Shown piece after piece: positions 26,881-35,300 of a DNA stretch of 64,000 bases. The DNA is taken from NCBI GenBank assembly GCA_018335925.1, contig JAGXRF010000080.1:102158-166157 (forward strand), given 5' to 3'. A program made the translations under genes and the position numbers. The notes beneath the pieces are model-generated. The model searched no databases and was not told where the DNA came from. It saw nothing but the letters and a program-made list of their open reading frames with translations. The stretch is from Flavobacteriales bacterium (lineage in GTDB: Bacteria > Bacteroidota > Bacteroidia > Flavobacteriales > Flavobacteriaceae). Position 1 is the stretch's first letter. Every line of letters begins with the position of its first letter.

Positions 26881-27864
26881 ATGGCAAGAGCAGATTTGTT
26901 GGTTAAATTGGTAAAAGCAGGGCTTTCAAGTGATCTGGGTCTTTTTACCAGGGTGACAGAATCCATTATTGCGGAGGAGAGAAGCAAACAGCACCACATT
27001 CTTGCTGACCAGCTTGATGAGCTCCTGAGGTCTGCAGAAAGCAGGGGATCTCGGGGTAATTCCGGTAACTCAAATCTACTTGGACAGCGGTTCGAAAACT
27101 TCCTTTTTAAAGTCAAACCAGAGAAAAGATTGGATGATTTGATACTTTCCGAAGAAAATTTTGGAAAAGTAAATGAAGTGGTTCAAGAGCACTTTCGGGC
27201 AGATATTCTCCGTTCTTATAATCTCGAGCCGCGAAACCGAATTCTGCTTTCCGGTGCACCGGGAAATGGAAAAACTTCATTGGCCGAAGCTATTGCCCAG
27301 TCCTTGATGATTCCGTTTTACGTAATTCGTTACGATGGTATTATTGGAAGTTACCTTGGGGAAACTGCCACACGGCTAAAGCAAATGTTTGATTTTGTTC
27401 GTACCCAGGAGTGTGTGTTATTTTTTGATGAGTTTGATGCAATCGGAAAGGAGCGGGGAGATCAGCATGAAACCGGGGAAATCAAGCGAGTGGTTAGTTC
27501 CTTGCTGATGCAGATTGATCGCCTTCCTTCGTATGTGGTGGTGGTCGCCGCTACCAATCACCCCGAACTATTAGATCGTGCGGTGGGCAGAAGGTTTCAG
27601 GTAAAACTGAATTTGGACAAACCCACAAAAACAATGATTGTCCGCTGGCTTAAGAAATTTGAAAATCAAGTGAAATACTCTTTAGACCATTCCTTGGATA
27701 AAATCGCGTCGAAACTGGAGGGCCTAAGCTTTTCCGAGGTGGAAGACTTTGTACTCGATATCCAAAGGAAGTACATTCTTTCCCTTCCAGAAGCCAATGT
27801 TAAAAAAATCGTCGAGGAGTGTTTGACTTATCATACACTCAAAGGCGAACCGAATGGCAGATAA
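26881..27864 (+). CDS. AAA+ ATPase of the ATPase-subtilase pair
   Basis: 327 residues from the ATG at 26881; an in-frame start at 26863 adds six residues. An N-terminal helical domain (about 1-70) precedes an AAA+ module with Walker A GAPGNGKT (125-132), Walker B CVLFFDEFD (Asp183-Glu184), sensor-1-like VVVVAATNHPELLDRAVGRR and an arginine-finger-like GRRF, as in FtsH/CDC48-type enzymes. It is not fused to a protease; the subtilase is the next gene, overlapping by 11 bases. AAA ATPase plus S8 peptidase gene pairs recur in bacterial plasmids and islands. The ATPase probably feeds or gates the protease. Confidence 0.88.
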   Translation: MARADLLVKLVKAGLSSDLGLFTRVTESIIAEERSKQHHILADQLDELLRSAESRGSRGNSGNSNLLGQRFENFLFKVKPEKRLDDLILSEENFGKVNEVVQEHFRADILRSYNLEPRNRILLSGAPGNGKTSLAEAIAQSLMIPFYVIRYDGIIGSYLGETATRLKQMFDFVRTQECVLFFDEFDAIGKERGDQHETGEIKRVVSSLLMQIDRLPSYVVVVAATNHPELLDRAVGRRFQVKLNLDKPTKTMIVRWLKKFENQVKYSLDHSLDKIASKLEGLSFSEVEDFVLDIQRKYILSLPEANVKKIVEECLTYHTLKGEPNGR

Positions 27865-30454
27865 AAAACCACTTTTAATTTTTCCAACTCCGGGTATAGC
27901 TGCTAGAGAACCTTTAGGTTCAGGTAATTCCGGTATTCACCTACCTGACCATGAAAGGCAAAAGGAAAGAATAGGAAGACGATGGCAAACCCTTAAAGAT
28001 GCCTTCGATAAAGAAGCGATAAGCCTTTCTCTCAAGCCGGAAGGATTTTTTACCGAGTATATTGTAGTCTTTGAGATAGCAGGTTCGATCGATGAGTTTT
28101 ACAAAGCGATCAAAGAAGTACCTGGAATGTTCTTTCTAAAGGAACTATTGGAAGAATTTGAACCGGATGAGGATTTTTACAAAGGCGATCATGATAAATA
28201 TAAAGGTCGGATTTTTGTTTCCATGGTTAACAAAAAATCCATAGATGAAATAATAAGGCTTTGGAAGATTTTTGAAAAGAATAGAGAAGCCACTTTTGAT
28301 TCAGGATTAGCCAAATTCAAAGAACTGTTCAAAAGATTAAAAAATGTAAGGCATTATTCTGTAGAGGATAGATTGATGGATACAGGAATGCCTCAATACT
28401 TGGATGGAATAAGAGAAATGGGGCAGGAAACTGTTCGTTTTGAAGTTGAATTTACCTATCCCGAAAGTAAAAGAAGAAGAGAAATTGCCTTTGAAGAATT
28501 CCAAACTTTAATCTCTGAAGCTGGCGGAAGTGTTTTAGTGAGCTCCAAGTTTGATTTGATGGCCATTCGGTATTTCGCTTGTCTCGCTGATGCTCCTGTC
28601 TCTGCATTTGAAAATATCACTAATCAAACCAGCGTCAGATTTTTAAGAGCATCCAACGTTTTATATTTCAGACCACCGGGACAGGCAAAAGTTTCCGTGG
28701 AATCAAATGAAACCATCGAACTTGAAAGTGAATTTCGGGCAGATGAGCCCTTAGGAGATCCGCTAGTAGCGATGTTTGATGGCTTGCCATTGGAAAATCA
28801 TGAATTGCTTCGTGGGCGGCTTTTAGTTGACGATCCCGATGGATTTGCTTCCAAGTATGTAGCCAATACTAGAATTCATGGAACTGCCGTGGCATCTACT
28901 ATTTGCCATGGAGATTGGAATGGGGAGAAACAATCGCTCTTGCGACCCATCTATGCCAGGCCTGTGATGCATTACAATGGATTTGATGGCGAAGAATTTC
29001 CTCAAAATAGATTGTTGATTGATTTGCTTCACAGCGCCATTGTGCGAATGATCAAAGGCAACACTCATCAGGCGCCTGTTGCTCCTAGGGTAAAAGTGGT
29101 TAATTTGTCGCTAGGAGATGTTTTTCGCCCGTTCAGAAGAGAAATGAGTTCTTGGGCAAAATTCTTGGATTGGGCAGCTTTTGAATACAACCTACTCTTT
29201 ATTGTCAGTGCAGGTAACTTCGGAGAGTCTATAGAATTTACAATAAACCCTTCTGAATTCACGAATCCAATTTCGGAAGAGGGCAAGAAGTCTTTTTTGG
29301 ATCAAATGCTGAAGCAGGATTTCAATCGCAAAATTCTGTCACCTGCTGAATCGATTAATGCCCTATCTGTTGGAGCATTGAATAAGGATGAGGCTGAAAT
29401 CGATCCAAGCCAACCCATGTTTTTCGCTAGAATCCATGTTACCGCTGATCACGGATACATAGCCCCCTATTCCAGATTTGGCTGGGGGATGAATGATTCA
29501 ATAAAACCGGATATTCTGATGCCCGGCGGGAGAGTGTTAATGAGGAGAGTTCCGGCTGACCGGGGTAGAGATCATGTCAATTTGGTGTTTGGACCAAATG
29601 GAAATGATCAGCCACCTGGGGTATTGGTAGCCACTCCAGGATCCGAAGGTCAAAGTAATCGTGTTTCTTATCAATTTGGAACGACTTTTTCAGCAGCTCA
29701 GACAACCCATTTAGCCGGAAACCTTATGGAAGTTTTACTCCAGCTAAACCAAGAATCCGGTCCAAGTCAGCAGATACCTGAGACCTATTTTCCGGTGCTG
29801 GTCAAGGCTTTGATTACCCATGGGGCAAACTTGGGAGAGAACTTTAGCCTCTTCCGGGAATTGATTGAAAGATTTCCCTCGGTGGCAAATAATCAGGTAA
29901 AAGCTCGAACTGTAGCCTATACTGGCTATGGTGAAGTAAATGAAGCCCGTGTCCTTTATTGTACTGCGCATAGAGTCACACTTATTGGGGTTGGAGAATT
30001 GACTTGGAATGAAGCCCAGAGTGCACATCTCTTCAAATTTCCATTGCCTGCCTCTATTTCTTCACAGGTTATTCATAAAAGGCTGGTTACGACCTTAGCA
30101 TGGCTCTCACCTTGTAATGTCTGGTCAAATAAATACCGGATAGCTCATCTCTATCTTTCCAATTTCAGGAACAATGAGGATATCTCCTTAGACGATGGAA
30201 TGTATGATTTCAAGAAAACAAGTCGGGGCACCTTGCAGCATCAAGTCTATGAAGGCACGCGAGCTGATGCCTTTATTGAAGGTGGATTTATGATCGTCAA
30301 GGTAAACTGCCGAAAAGATGCTTCCGACTCCGAACTCAAATTTTGGAAAAGAATCAAATACGGCCTGGCAGTCACCTTGGAAATTCCAGAAAATGTAGAA
30401 GTTGATATCTATGAAGAGATTAGAGCTGCTATTCAGACTCAGGTAAGGGCTTAA
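27854..30454 (+). CDS. Subtilisin-like S8 serine peptidase, cytoplasmic
   Basis: 866 residues, no signal peptide. Residues ~1-290 form a substrate or sensor region (EYIVVFEIAGSIDEFYKAIK). The S8 catalytic domain follows with Asp309 (VAMFDGLPLENH), His342 (IHGTAVAS), oxyanion Asn455 (VSAGNFGES) and Ser613 (GTTFSAAQTTHLAG). A C-terminal ~200-residue beta-rich domain ends it. All catalytic residues are present, so it should be active. No pro-peptide or secretion signal means it acts in the cytoplasm, most likely on a target selected with the partner ATPase. It ends 16 bases before the KAP gene. Confidence 0.9.
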   Translation: MADKKPLLIFPTPGIAAREPLGSGNSGIHLPDHERQKERIGRRWQTLKDAFDKEAISLSLKPEGFFTEYIVVFEIAGSIDEFYKAIKEVPGMFFLKELLEEFEPDEDFYKGDHDKYKGRIFVSMVNKKSIDEIIRLWKIFEKNREATFDSGLAKFKELFKRLKNVRHYSVEDRLMDTGMPQYLDGIREMGQETVRFEVEFTYPESKRRREIAFEEFQTLISEAGGSVLVSSKFDLMAIRYFACLADAPVSAFENITNQTSVRFLRASNVLYFRPPGQAKVSVESNETIELESEFRADEPLGDPLVAMFDGLPLENHELLRGRLLVDDPDGFASKYVANTRIHGTAVASTICHGDWNGEKQSLLRPIYARPVMHYNGFDGEEFPQNRLLIDLLHSAIVRMIKGNTHQAPVAPRVKVVNLSLGDVFRPFRREMSSWAKFLDWAAFEYNLLFIVSAGNFGESIEFTINPSEFTNPISEEGKKSFLDQMLKQDFNRKILSPAESINALSVGALNKDEAEIDPSQPMFFARIHVTADHGYIAPYSRFGWGMNDSIKPDILMPGGRVLMRRVPADRGRDHVNLVFGPNGNDQPPGVLVATPGSEGQSNRVSYQFGTTFSAAQTTHLAGNLMEVLLQLNQESGPSQQIPETYFPVLVKALITHGANLGENFSLFRELIERFPSVANNQVKARTVAYTGYGEVNEARVLYCTAHRVTLIGVGELTWNEAQSAHLFKFPLPASISSQVIHKRLVTTLAWLSPCNVWSNKYRIAHLYLSNFRNNEDISLDDGMYDFKKTSRGTLQHQVYEGTRADAFIEGGFMIVKVNCRKDASDSELKFWKRIKYGLAVTLEIPENVEVDIYEEIRAAIQTQVRA

Positions 30455-30470
30455 AAATTCTACTTCAATT

Positions 30471-32639
30471 ATGGTAAATACCGATCAACCAATTTCGAAA
30501 AGAGAAGACGACTATTTTCAGAGATATCTCTTTGCAAAGCGAATAGCAACAGTTATTCAAGGTCATTCAAGTAAAGAATCTTTTGTTGTAGGAATTTACG
30601 GCAAATGGGGAGAAGGTAAATCCTCCGTGCTGAATTTTATGAAGGAGGAACTAGACAATGATTCCGAAATAGTCATCATTGAGTTTAATCCATGGCTTTT
30701 TTCAGATGAAAAGCAATTATTGATGTCGTTTTTTGGTGTTTTGGCAACAAGGTTAAATATCTCAATAGATAAGAAAAAGGAGAAAATTGGTAAAAAACTT
30801 CTGGACTATGCTGACGCTATTTCTTCAGTTGGTGCTTTAGCAGGATTTTCAGGAGGTAAAGGAATAATGGAATTTTTTGGTAAAAAACTTTCCAATGTTT
30901 CTCTTGATGAATATAAAGTCAGGATCAATGACTCTTTGGAAAAGGCAGGCAAGCGTGTGGTCGTCGTAATGGATGATATCGATAGGTTGAGTATTTCAGA
31001 GATAGAGGTCGTATTTCGTCTGATTAAACTAGTGGCTAATTTTAATAACACAGTCTACTTGTTATCCTTTGATGATGAGTTGGTAGCCTCTGCTTTGGAT
31101 AAATCCTATTCTAAAGGAGGATATGATTATTTGGAAAAAATTGTTCAATTGCCTCTTGGATTACCCAAAGCCCAAATTTCTGCAGTCCGTGATTACACAC
31201 TTACTTTGATTTTAAAACAGTTTGAAGTACACGATATAAAATTAGTCGATTCTGAAAAAGATAGATTCATAAGGTTATTTGATCAATTCTTTCTAAAATT
31301 CATTCTGACTCCAAGAATTGCGGTACGTATTTCAAACACAATTTCATTTTCAATTCCACTACTAAAAGGTGAAGTTAATTTGGTTGATTTATTGTTCATT
31401 GAAGGATTGAAGGTTACATTTCCACAGACCTATGAGTTTATTAAGAAAAATCCATCACTTTTTACGGGTTCTTCCAGATCATTTGGGTTTCAGGCAAAAG
31501 ACGAACACCAGAAAAAAGAAGAAGCAAAATTGCGGATTAAAGATCATCTCAAGTTATATTCTGAGCAAACCCAAAGTCAAATTATTGATTTTCTAGCTGA
31601 GTTATTCCCGCAACTCAAATCTGTTTTAGGATTGTATTCTTATCGCGATGATAGTGTGAATGAATGGTATTCACAAAAGCGGATTTGTTCGGCAAGGTAT
31701 TTTGATAGGTACTTTACCTATGTAGTATTAAAAGGAGAATTACCTGATGTGGTTTTTGATGACGTTATTGAAAGATTAGGTTCCAAAGACTATTTGGATA
31801 GCAAGGAAGAATTACAAATTCTTTGTTCTGACTTGAATGGGGCCGAATTTGCTTTAAAGATTCAGTTTTTAGAAAATTCCTTTTCCTCAAGTCAAAAAGA
31901 ATATCTCGCGCTAAATCTTGCCTTGATGGCATCAATTTTTCCTGTTAAGGATTCCGCCGGTTCCAAAATCATGGCTCCTTTTCAACAAGTAGCCTATTTT
32001 ATTCAAAAATGTGTGGAAGATCAACCCACTCAAAGCAGGGGAGAATTTGCCGTGAAATTGGTTGATCGTGCTGATCCACTCAATTTTGCCTTTGAGATCT
32101 GGAGAGTGCTTCATCCAAAAAGTGACGGAGGATCAAGACCCGACGTACTTTCAGAAGAAGCGTTCAGCAAAGTTTCAGAAAGACTTTATCAAAGATGTAA
32201 AGCCGAATTTTCATGGGATCAGCTATATGAACAAATTGAGGATTCTTATTTCAGATATCTACTCGAGATTGGAAGTAGCATACAAAGGGATAGAATCAAG
32301 GAAGAAATGAAACTGTGGCTAGAAGAAGACAATAACAACTTTCTGAAACTACTTTATGCCTTTAGTCAAACTACACATTCATTTTCTGGGGGAAAACATG
32401 GAGGTAAAACATACAAGTCAAATTTCAGTGAGGCCTTTTATAGATTATTGAAAAAAGTAGTAGATATAAACTTTTTCTATTCCATGTCACTCAGACTATT
32501 TGGAGATCGGTCCGATTTTGAACCGACCTCTGATCGGAACGAGCTTACTAATGAACAACTAGTAGGATGGTTTCAGAGAATCCATTTGGAAAAGGCAATT
32601 GGCGAACTAAATCAGGATGATCTAAATACAGATTCGTAA
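30471..32639 (+). CDS. KAP-family P-loop NTPase
   Basis: 722 residues. Walker A GKWGEGKSS (44-52), IEFNPWLFSDEKQLLMSFF (a KAP hallmark), a hydrophobic GALAGFSGGKG segment near 125 that may insert in the membrane, and Walker B VVVVMDDIDRLS (Asp168-Asp169). KAP NTPases include phage-exclusion protein PifA and many predicted defence components. The C-terminal ~350 residues are helical and unrecognised. It forms the third gene of the AAA-subtilase operon, and is followed by repeat copy C. Confidence 0.9.
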   Translation: MVNTDQPISKREDDYFQRYLFAKRIATVIQGHSSKESFVVGIYGKWGEGKSSVLNFMKEELDNDSEIVIIEFNPWLFSDEKQLLMSFFGVLATRLNISIDKKKEKIGKKLLDYADAISSVGALAGFSGGKGIMEFFGKKLSNVSLDEYKVRINDSLEKAGKRVVVVMDDIDRLSISEIEVVFRLIKLVANFNNTVYLLSFDDELVASALDKSYSKGGYDYLEKIVQLPLGLPKAQISAVRDYTLTLILKQFEVHDIKLVDSEKDRFIRLFDQFFLKFILTPRIAVRISNTISFSIPLLKGEVNLVDLLFIEGLKVTFPQTYEFIKKNPSLFTGSSRSFGFQAKDEHQKKEEAKLRIKDHLKLYSEQTQSQIIDFLAELFPQLKSVLGLYSYRDDSVNEWYSQKRICSARYFDRYFTYVVLKGELPDVVFDDVIERLGSKDYLDSKEELQILCSDLNGAEFALKIQFLENSFSSSQKEYLALNLALMASIFPVKDSAGSKIMAPFQQVAYFIQKCVEDQPTQSRGEFAVKLVDRADPLNFAFEIWRVLHPKSDGGSRPDVLSEEAFSKVSERLYQRCKAEFSWDQLYEQIEDSYFRYLLEIGSSIQRDRIKEEMKLWLEEDNNNFLKLLYAFSQTTHSFSGGKHGGKTYKSNFSEAFYRLLKKVVDINFFYSMSLRLFGDRSDFEPTSDRNELTNEQLVGWFQRIHLEKAIGELNQDDLNTDS

Positions 32640-32689
32640 TTGTTCTTTGAATTTAGTAGGTTCAATTCCCCCAAAACCCTCACTTTTTC

Positions 32690-32770
32690 CTCATTCACCC
32701 CAAAAAATACCCACTACTGGGTATTTCTCCTTCCCCAAAATTCCCTTTCTTAGCAATACGAAGTTTAAGT
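32690..32770. repeat. Dispersed hairpin repeat, copy C, 5' half
   Basis: AAATACCCACTACTGGGTATTTCTCC then ATTCCCTTTCTTAGCAATACGAAG, matching the first halves of copies A and B. The hairpin AAATACCCA/TGGGTATTT may also terminate the KAP operon. Confidence 0.6.
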
Positions 32771-32902
32771 TGATCAGTGCGTAAAAGGCTAATGCCTTTC
32801 GGAAGCGATTTTAAGGATTTTTGGCCTATACCAGTTCCAAGGTAGAAGAGGGATTAACGGATACTCCTAGTCAAGTTTTAGAGTTTTATCATTTTATAAA
32901 GT

Positions 32903-33283
32903 ATGGGCTTTTTTAACAAAATACTGGGCAATGCTAGCGAGGTTTCCTCCGAAAAACTGCTGGAAAAGTACGGCAGACTTCTCTGCGAGAATGAACAGAT
33001 CGAACTTGGATTTAAGCTGATCCGAGACACCTTTATGTTTACCAACAAGCGCTTGATTTTGATCGATGTGCAGGGGCTAACGGGAAGTAAGATAGAGTAC
33101 AAGTCCATGCCTTATAAGAATATCACCAGATTCTCGCTCGAGACTGCGGGAACCTTTGACCTGGATGCCGAACTGAAGATCTGGATTTCCAGCGAGTCCC
33201 TTCCCTCGGTCAGCAAAAAGTTTAACAATAGCATCGATGTCTATGAAGTACAGCGATACTTGGCCGGAAAGGTGGTCGGGTAG
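32903..33283 (+). CDS. Bacterial PH-domain protein
   Basis: 126 residues forming one bacterial PH domain (bPH, YdjZ-type): KYGRLLCENEQIELGFKLIR, DTFMFTNKRLILIDVQGLTG, KIEYKSMPYKNITRFSLETA and an ELKIWISSES strand with a final helix. Such small PH proteins are common and of unknown function. The gene lies between the two halves of a dispersed repeat copy, which suggests either insertion into the repeat or carriage by it. Confidence 0.85.
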   Translation: MGFFNKILGNASEVSSEKLLEKYGRLLCENEQIELGFKLIRDTFMFTNKRLILIDVQGLTGSKIEYKSMPYKNITRFSLETAGTFDLDAELKIWISSESLPSVSKKFNNSIDVYEVQRYLAGKVVG

Positions 33284-33287
33284 GGCA

Positions 33288-33350
33288 GTGGAACTGTAAA
33301 TCCCACCCAGTCAGAACTTACGATCTGACTACGCCGGGATTAGGGATTCG
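33288..33350. repeat. Dispersed hairpin repeat, copy C, 3' half
   Basis: AGTGGAACTGTAAATCCCACCCAG, then GAACTTACGATCTGACTACGCC, aligning with the 3' halves of copies A (GGGTGAAGTTTCAAACTCACCC) and B (GGGTGGAATTGCAAATTCCACC). Confidence 0.55.
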
Positions 33351-33507
33351 ACCAGAATAAAAGTTCTTTTGATGAATTGGATATGGACGACCAAAATTTA
33401 AAAAAAATACTCGAAACTAATTTCGCAATGTATTCCAATCGGCATGCCTTACGAAACTGGTTTCGAAATCACAAACGTTGTGCAACATGCTAAAAAGCCA
33501 ACTCACA

Positions 33508-33567
33508 TTCAAGCACATTTGGTTTTTGCCGACACATAAGCAAACGCAAAAACCAAAAGAGCTTGAA
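33508..33567. repeat. Large imperfect hairpin upstream of the ABC-3C operon
   Basis: TTCAAGCACATTTGGTTTTTGC (33508-33529) pairs with GCAAAAACCAAAAGAGCTTGAA (33546-33567). Just upstream is the small palindrome GTTGTGCAAC. Such long imperfect palindromes bordering cargo genes look like recombination-site structures (attC-like), although integron core sites are not clearly present. Confidence 0.5.
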
Positions 33568-33613
33568 TTTTTGCCAAAGCTTAGACAGATAAATTAATTT
33601 GAAACAAGAATAA

Positions 33614-34807
33614 ATGGATAAGAAAAATGAACTTTCGGAATTTGCAGCTAGAGAGCCTTCATTAGGCTATTTCTATCAAATTAGATATAGTCTGTTCTTG
33701 CTGCTTTCAAATAGAGCTATTCAAAACCCACTATTGAGAATTGAAAGCTTAGATGACATTGAAATTCAATCCCCTGACAAAACTGAAATATTTCAGACTA
33801 AACTTAAACTAAAATCAAAGGCGAGCTTAACAAACTCTAGTGTTGACTTTTGGAAGACCATAAGAGTTTGGGCGGATAATATAAACAATAACAGAGTAGA
33901 ACCTGAAAAGACAATATTTACTCTAATTTCAACAGAAGAAGTCTCAAATGATAGTTTTTTGAAAGTTATAAGGGACGAATTAAAATCAGATGTCACCATA
34001 AGTTCATTGATAAGTCAAATGGACACAATTGCAACAACATCAACAAATGCAACGAATAAAAAAGCCTATGATGAATACTTGAAATTATCAATTGACAACA
34101 AAAAATCGCTTATCAAAAATATTCACATTATAGATGCTGCATCTGATATAGCTCAAATAACAGATAAGCTAAAATCAGAATTAGCCTATTCTGCGCCCTA
34201 TAATCAAATAGATAGTTTTTTAGAGATTTTAGAGGGTTGGTGGTTTCAAATAGCAATCGAACATCTTATAGGAAATAAGGATTGTATTAACTCAAAAGAG
34301 CTTCAATCGAAAGTTTCGAGTATTAGAGACTCTTTTAGTCAGGACAATCTGCCAAACCATTTCGGTAAGCAATTAGAAATTAGCGACCAAGAAGTCAAAA
34401 ACTTCAAGGATAAAACATACATAAAGCAACTAGAAATAATATCCATCAAACTCTCATCAAACACAGCAAAACGTGCAATAAGTGATTTTCGAAGGGCTTT
34501 TCAACAAAGATCAAAATGGTTAAGACTAGAGTTATTGAGTCCTGATGAGCAAATCGAGTATGACGAAAAGCTTTATGACTATTGGAAAAATCTTTTTGAC
34601 ATAATTCAAGATGAATGTGCTGAGAAAGAAATTGAGCAAATTCGAGAAATTGGGAATAAATTCTATCTAAATCAATTTGCAAAGACTTGTCCTCCTGTCA
34701 AAATTAGAGAAAAATTTAATGAAGATTATTTAACCCGGGGTAGTTATCAGATTCTATCTGACAGTAAGAGAATAGGTTGGCATCCTAATTTTAAAGATTT
34801 ATTATGA
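33614..34807 (+). CDS. ABC-3C system effector with Cap4/DUF4297-like nuclease domain
   Basis: 397 residues. The N-terminal ~200 residues have the PD-(D/E)xK-type pattern of the DUF4297/Cap4 family: GYFYQIRYSLFLLL (Tyr21-Gln22), Glu44 with Asp47-Asp48 (IESLDDIEI) and the FQTKLK motif (Gln61, Lys63). The C-terminal half (residues ~210-397, ILEGWWFQIAIEHLIG, RAFQQRSKWLRLELLSPDEQ, GSYQILSDSKRIGWHPNF) is the conserved ABC-3C C-terminal domain. Expected job: DNA cleavage when the system is triggered. ATGA overlap with the next gene. More A/T-rich than the tra genes, in keeping with separate acquisition. Confidence 0.8.
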   Translation: MDKKNELSEFAAREPSLGYFYQIRYSLFLLLSNRAIQNPLLRIESLDDIEIQSPDKTEIFQTKLKLKSKASLTNSSVDFWKTIRVWADNINNNRVEPEKTIFTLISTEEVSNDSFLKVIRDELKSDVTISSLISQMDTIATTSTNATNKKAYDEYLKLSIDNKKSLIKNIHIIDAASDIAQITDKLKSELAYSAPYNQIDSFLEILEGWWFQIAIEHLIGNKDCINSKELQSKVSSIRDSFSQDNLPNHFGKQLEISDQEVKNFKDKTYIKQLEIISIKLSSNTAKRAISDFRRAFQQRSKWLRLELLSPDEQIEYDEKLYDYWKNLFDIIQDECAEKEIEQIREIGNKFYLNQFAKTCPPVKIREKFNEDYLTRGSYQILSDSKRIGWHPNFKDLL

Positions 34808-35298
34808 TAAAAGCTTGGAATCAAAGAAACCCGATTGTTGCAAACCTACTAAACCCTGCTTTTTGTGGCGAAGTTCTAAGAAGAACTGCTGACGCCTACA
34901 ACAAAGCAACCAATACTAATTTTCCTTTTGCATTTTCATTTATCGTCCTTCCAATTCTCTTGCACAAAGACACCAGGGATAGGATGCCTAAAACAACACG
35001 CTCATACCTTTTTGCATGGGTTGAAAACAATGAAGACCTTTTCTACAATTTCTCAATTAGAGCTAGACAGATGGTTCCATTTACAAAAGAATCAATCTTA
35101 TTTCTGCTTCAAAACGATTTAATTGAGATAGATGATAAAAGTCAAATAATTGTAAAAGCAAGAAGAATAAAACGGTATAGTGGTGATGATTTAGAAGAAG
35201 TGGATACCATTTTGAAAAAATCAGAAATGCTTGGAAAGTGGCTATCTCACAACAGTAGTATAAATTCGGTTTACTCATTTTTCAGAATAACCCCTTAA
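34804..35298 (+). CDS. ABC-3C middle component (DUF6521-like)
   Basis: 164 residues: WNQRNPIVANLLNPAFCGEV, FSFIVLPILLHKDTRDRMPK, LFAWVENNEDLFYNFSIRAR, then a late SEMLGKWLSHN. This is the three-component ABC system middle component family. It is predicted to bridge the effector and the ABC ATPase. Two bases separate it from the ATPase gene. Confidence 0.85.
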   Translation: MIKAWNQRNPIVANLLNPAFCGEVLRRTADAYNKATNTNFPFAFSFIVLPILLHKDTRDRMPKTTRSYLFAWVENNEDLFYNFSIRARQMVPFTKESILFLLQNDLIEIDDKSQIIVKARRIKRYSGDDLEEVDTILKKSEMLGKWLSHNSSINSVYSFFRITP

Positions 35299-35300
35299 TT

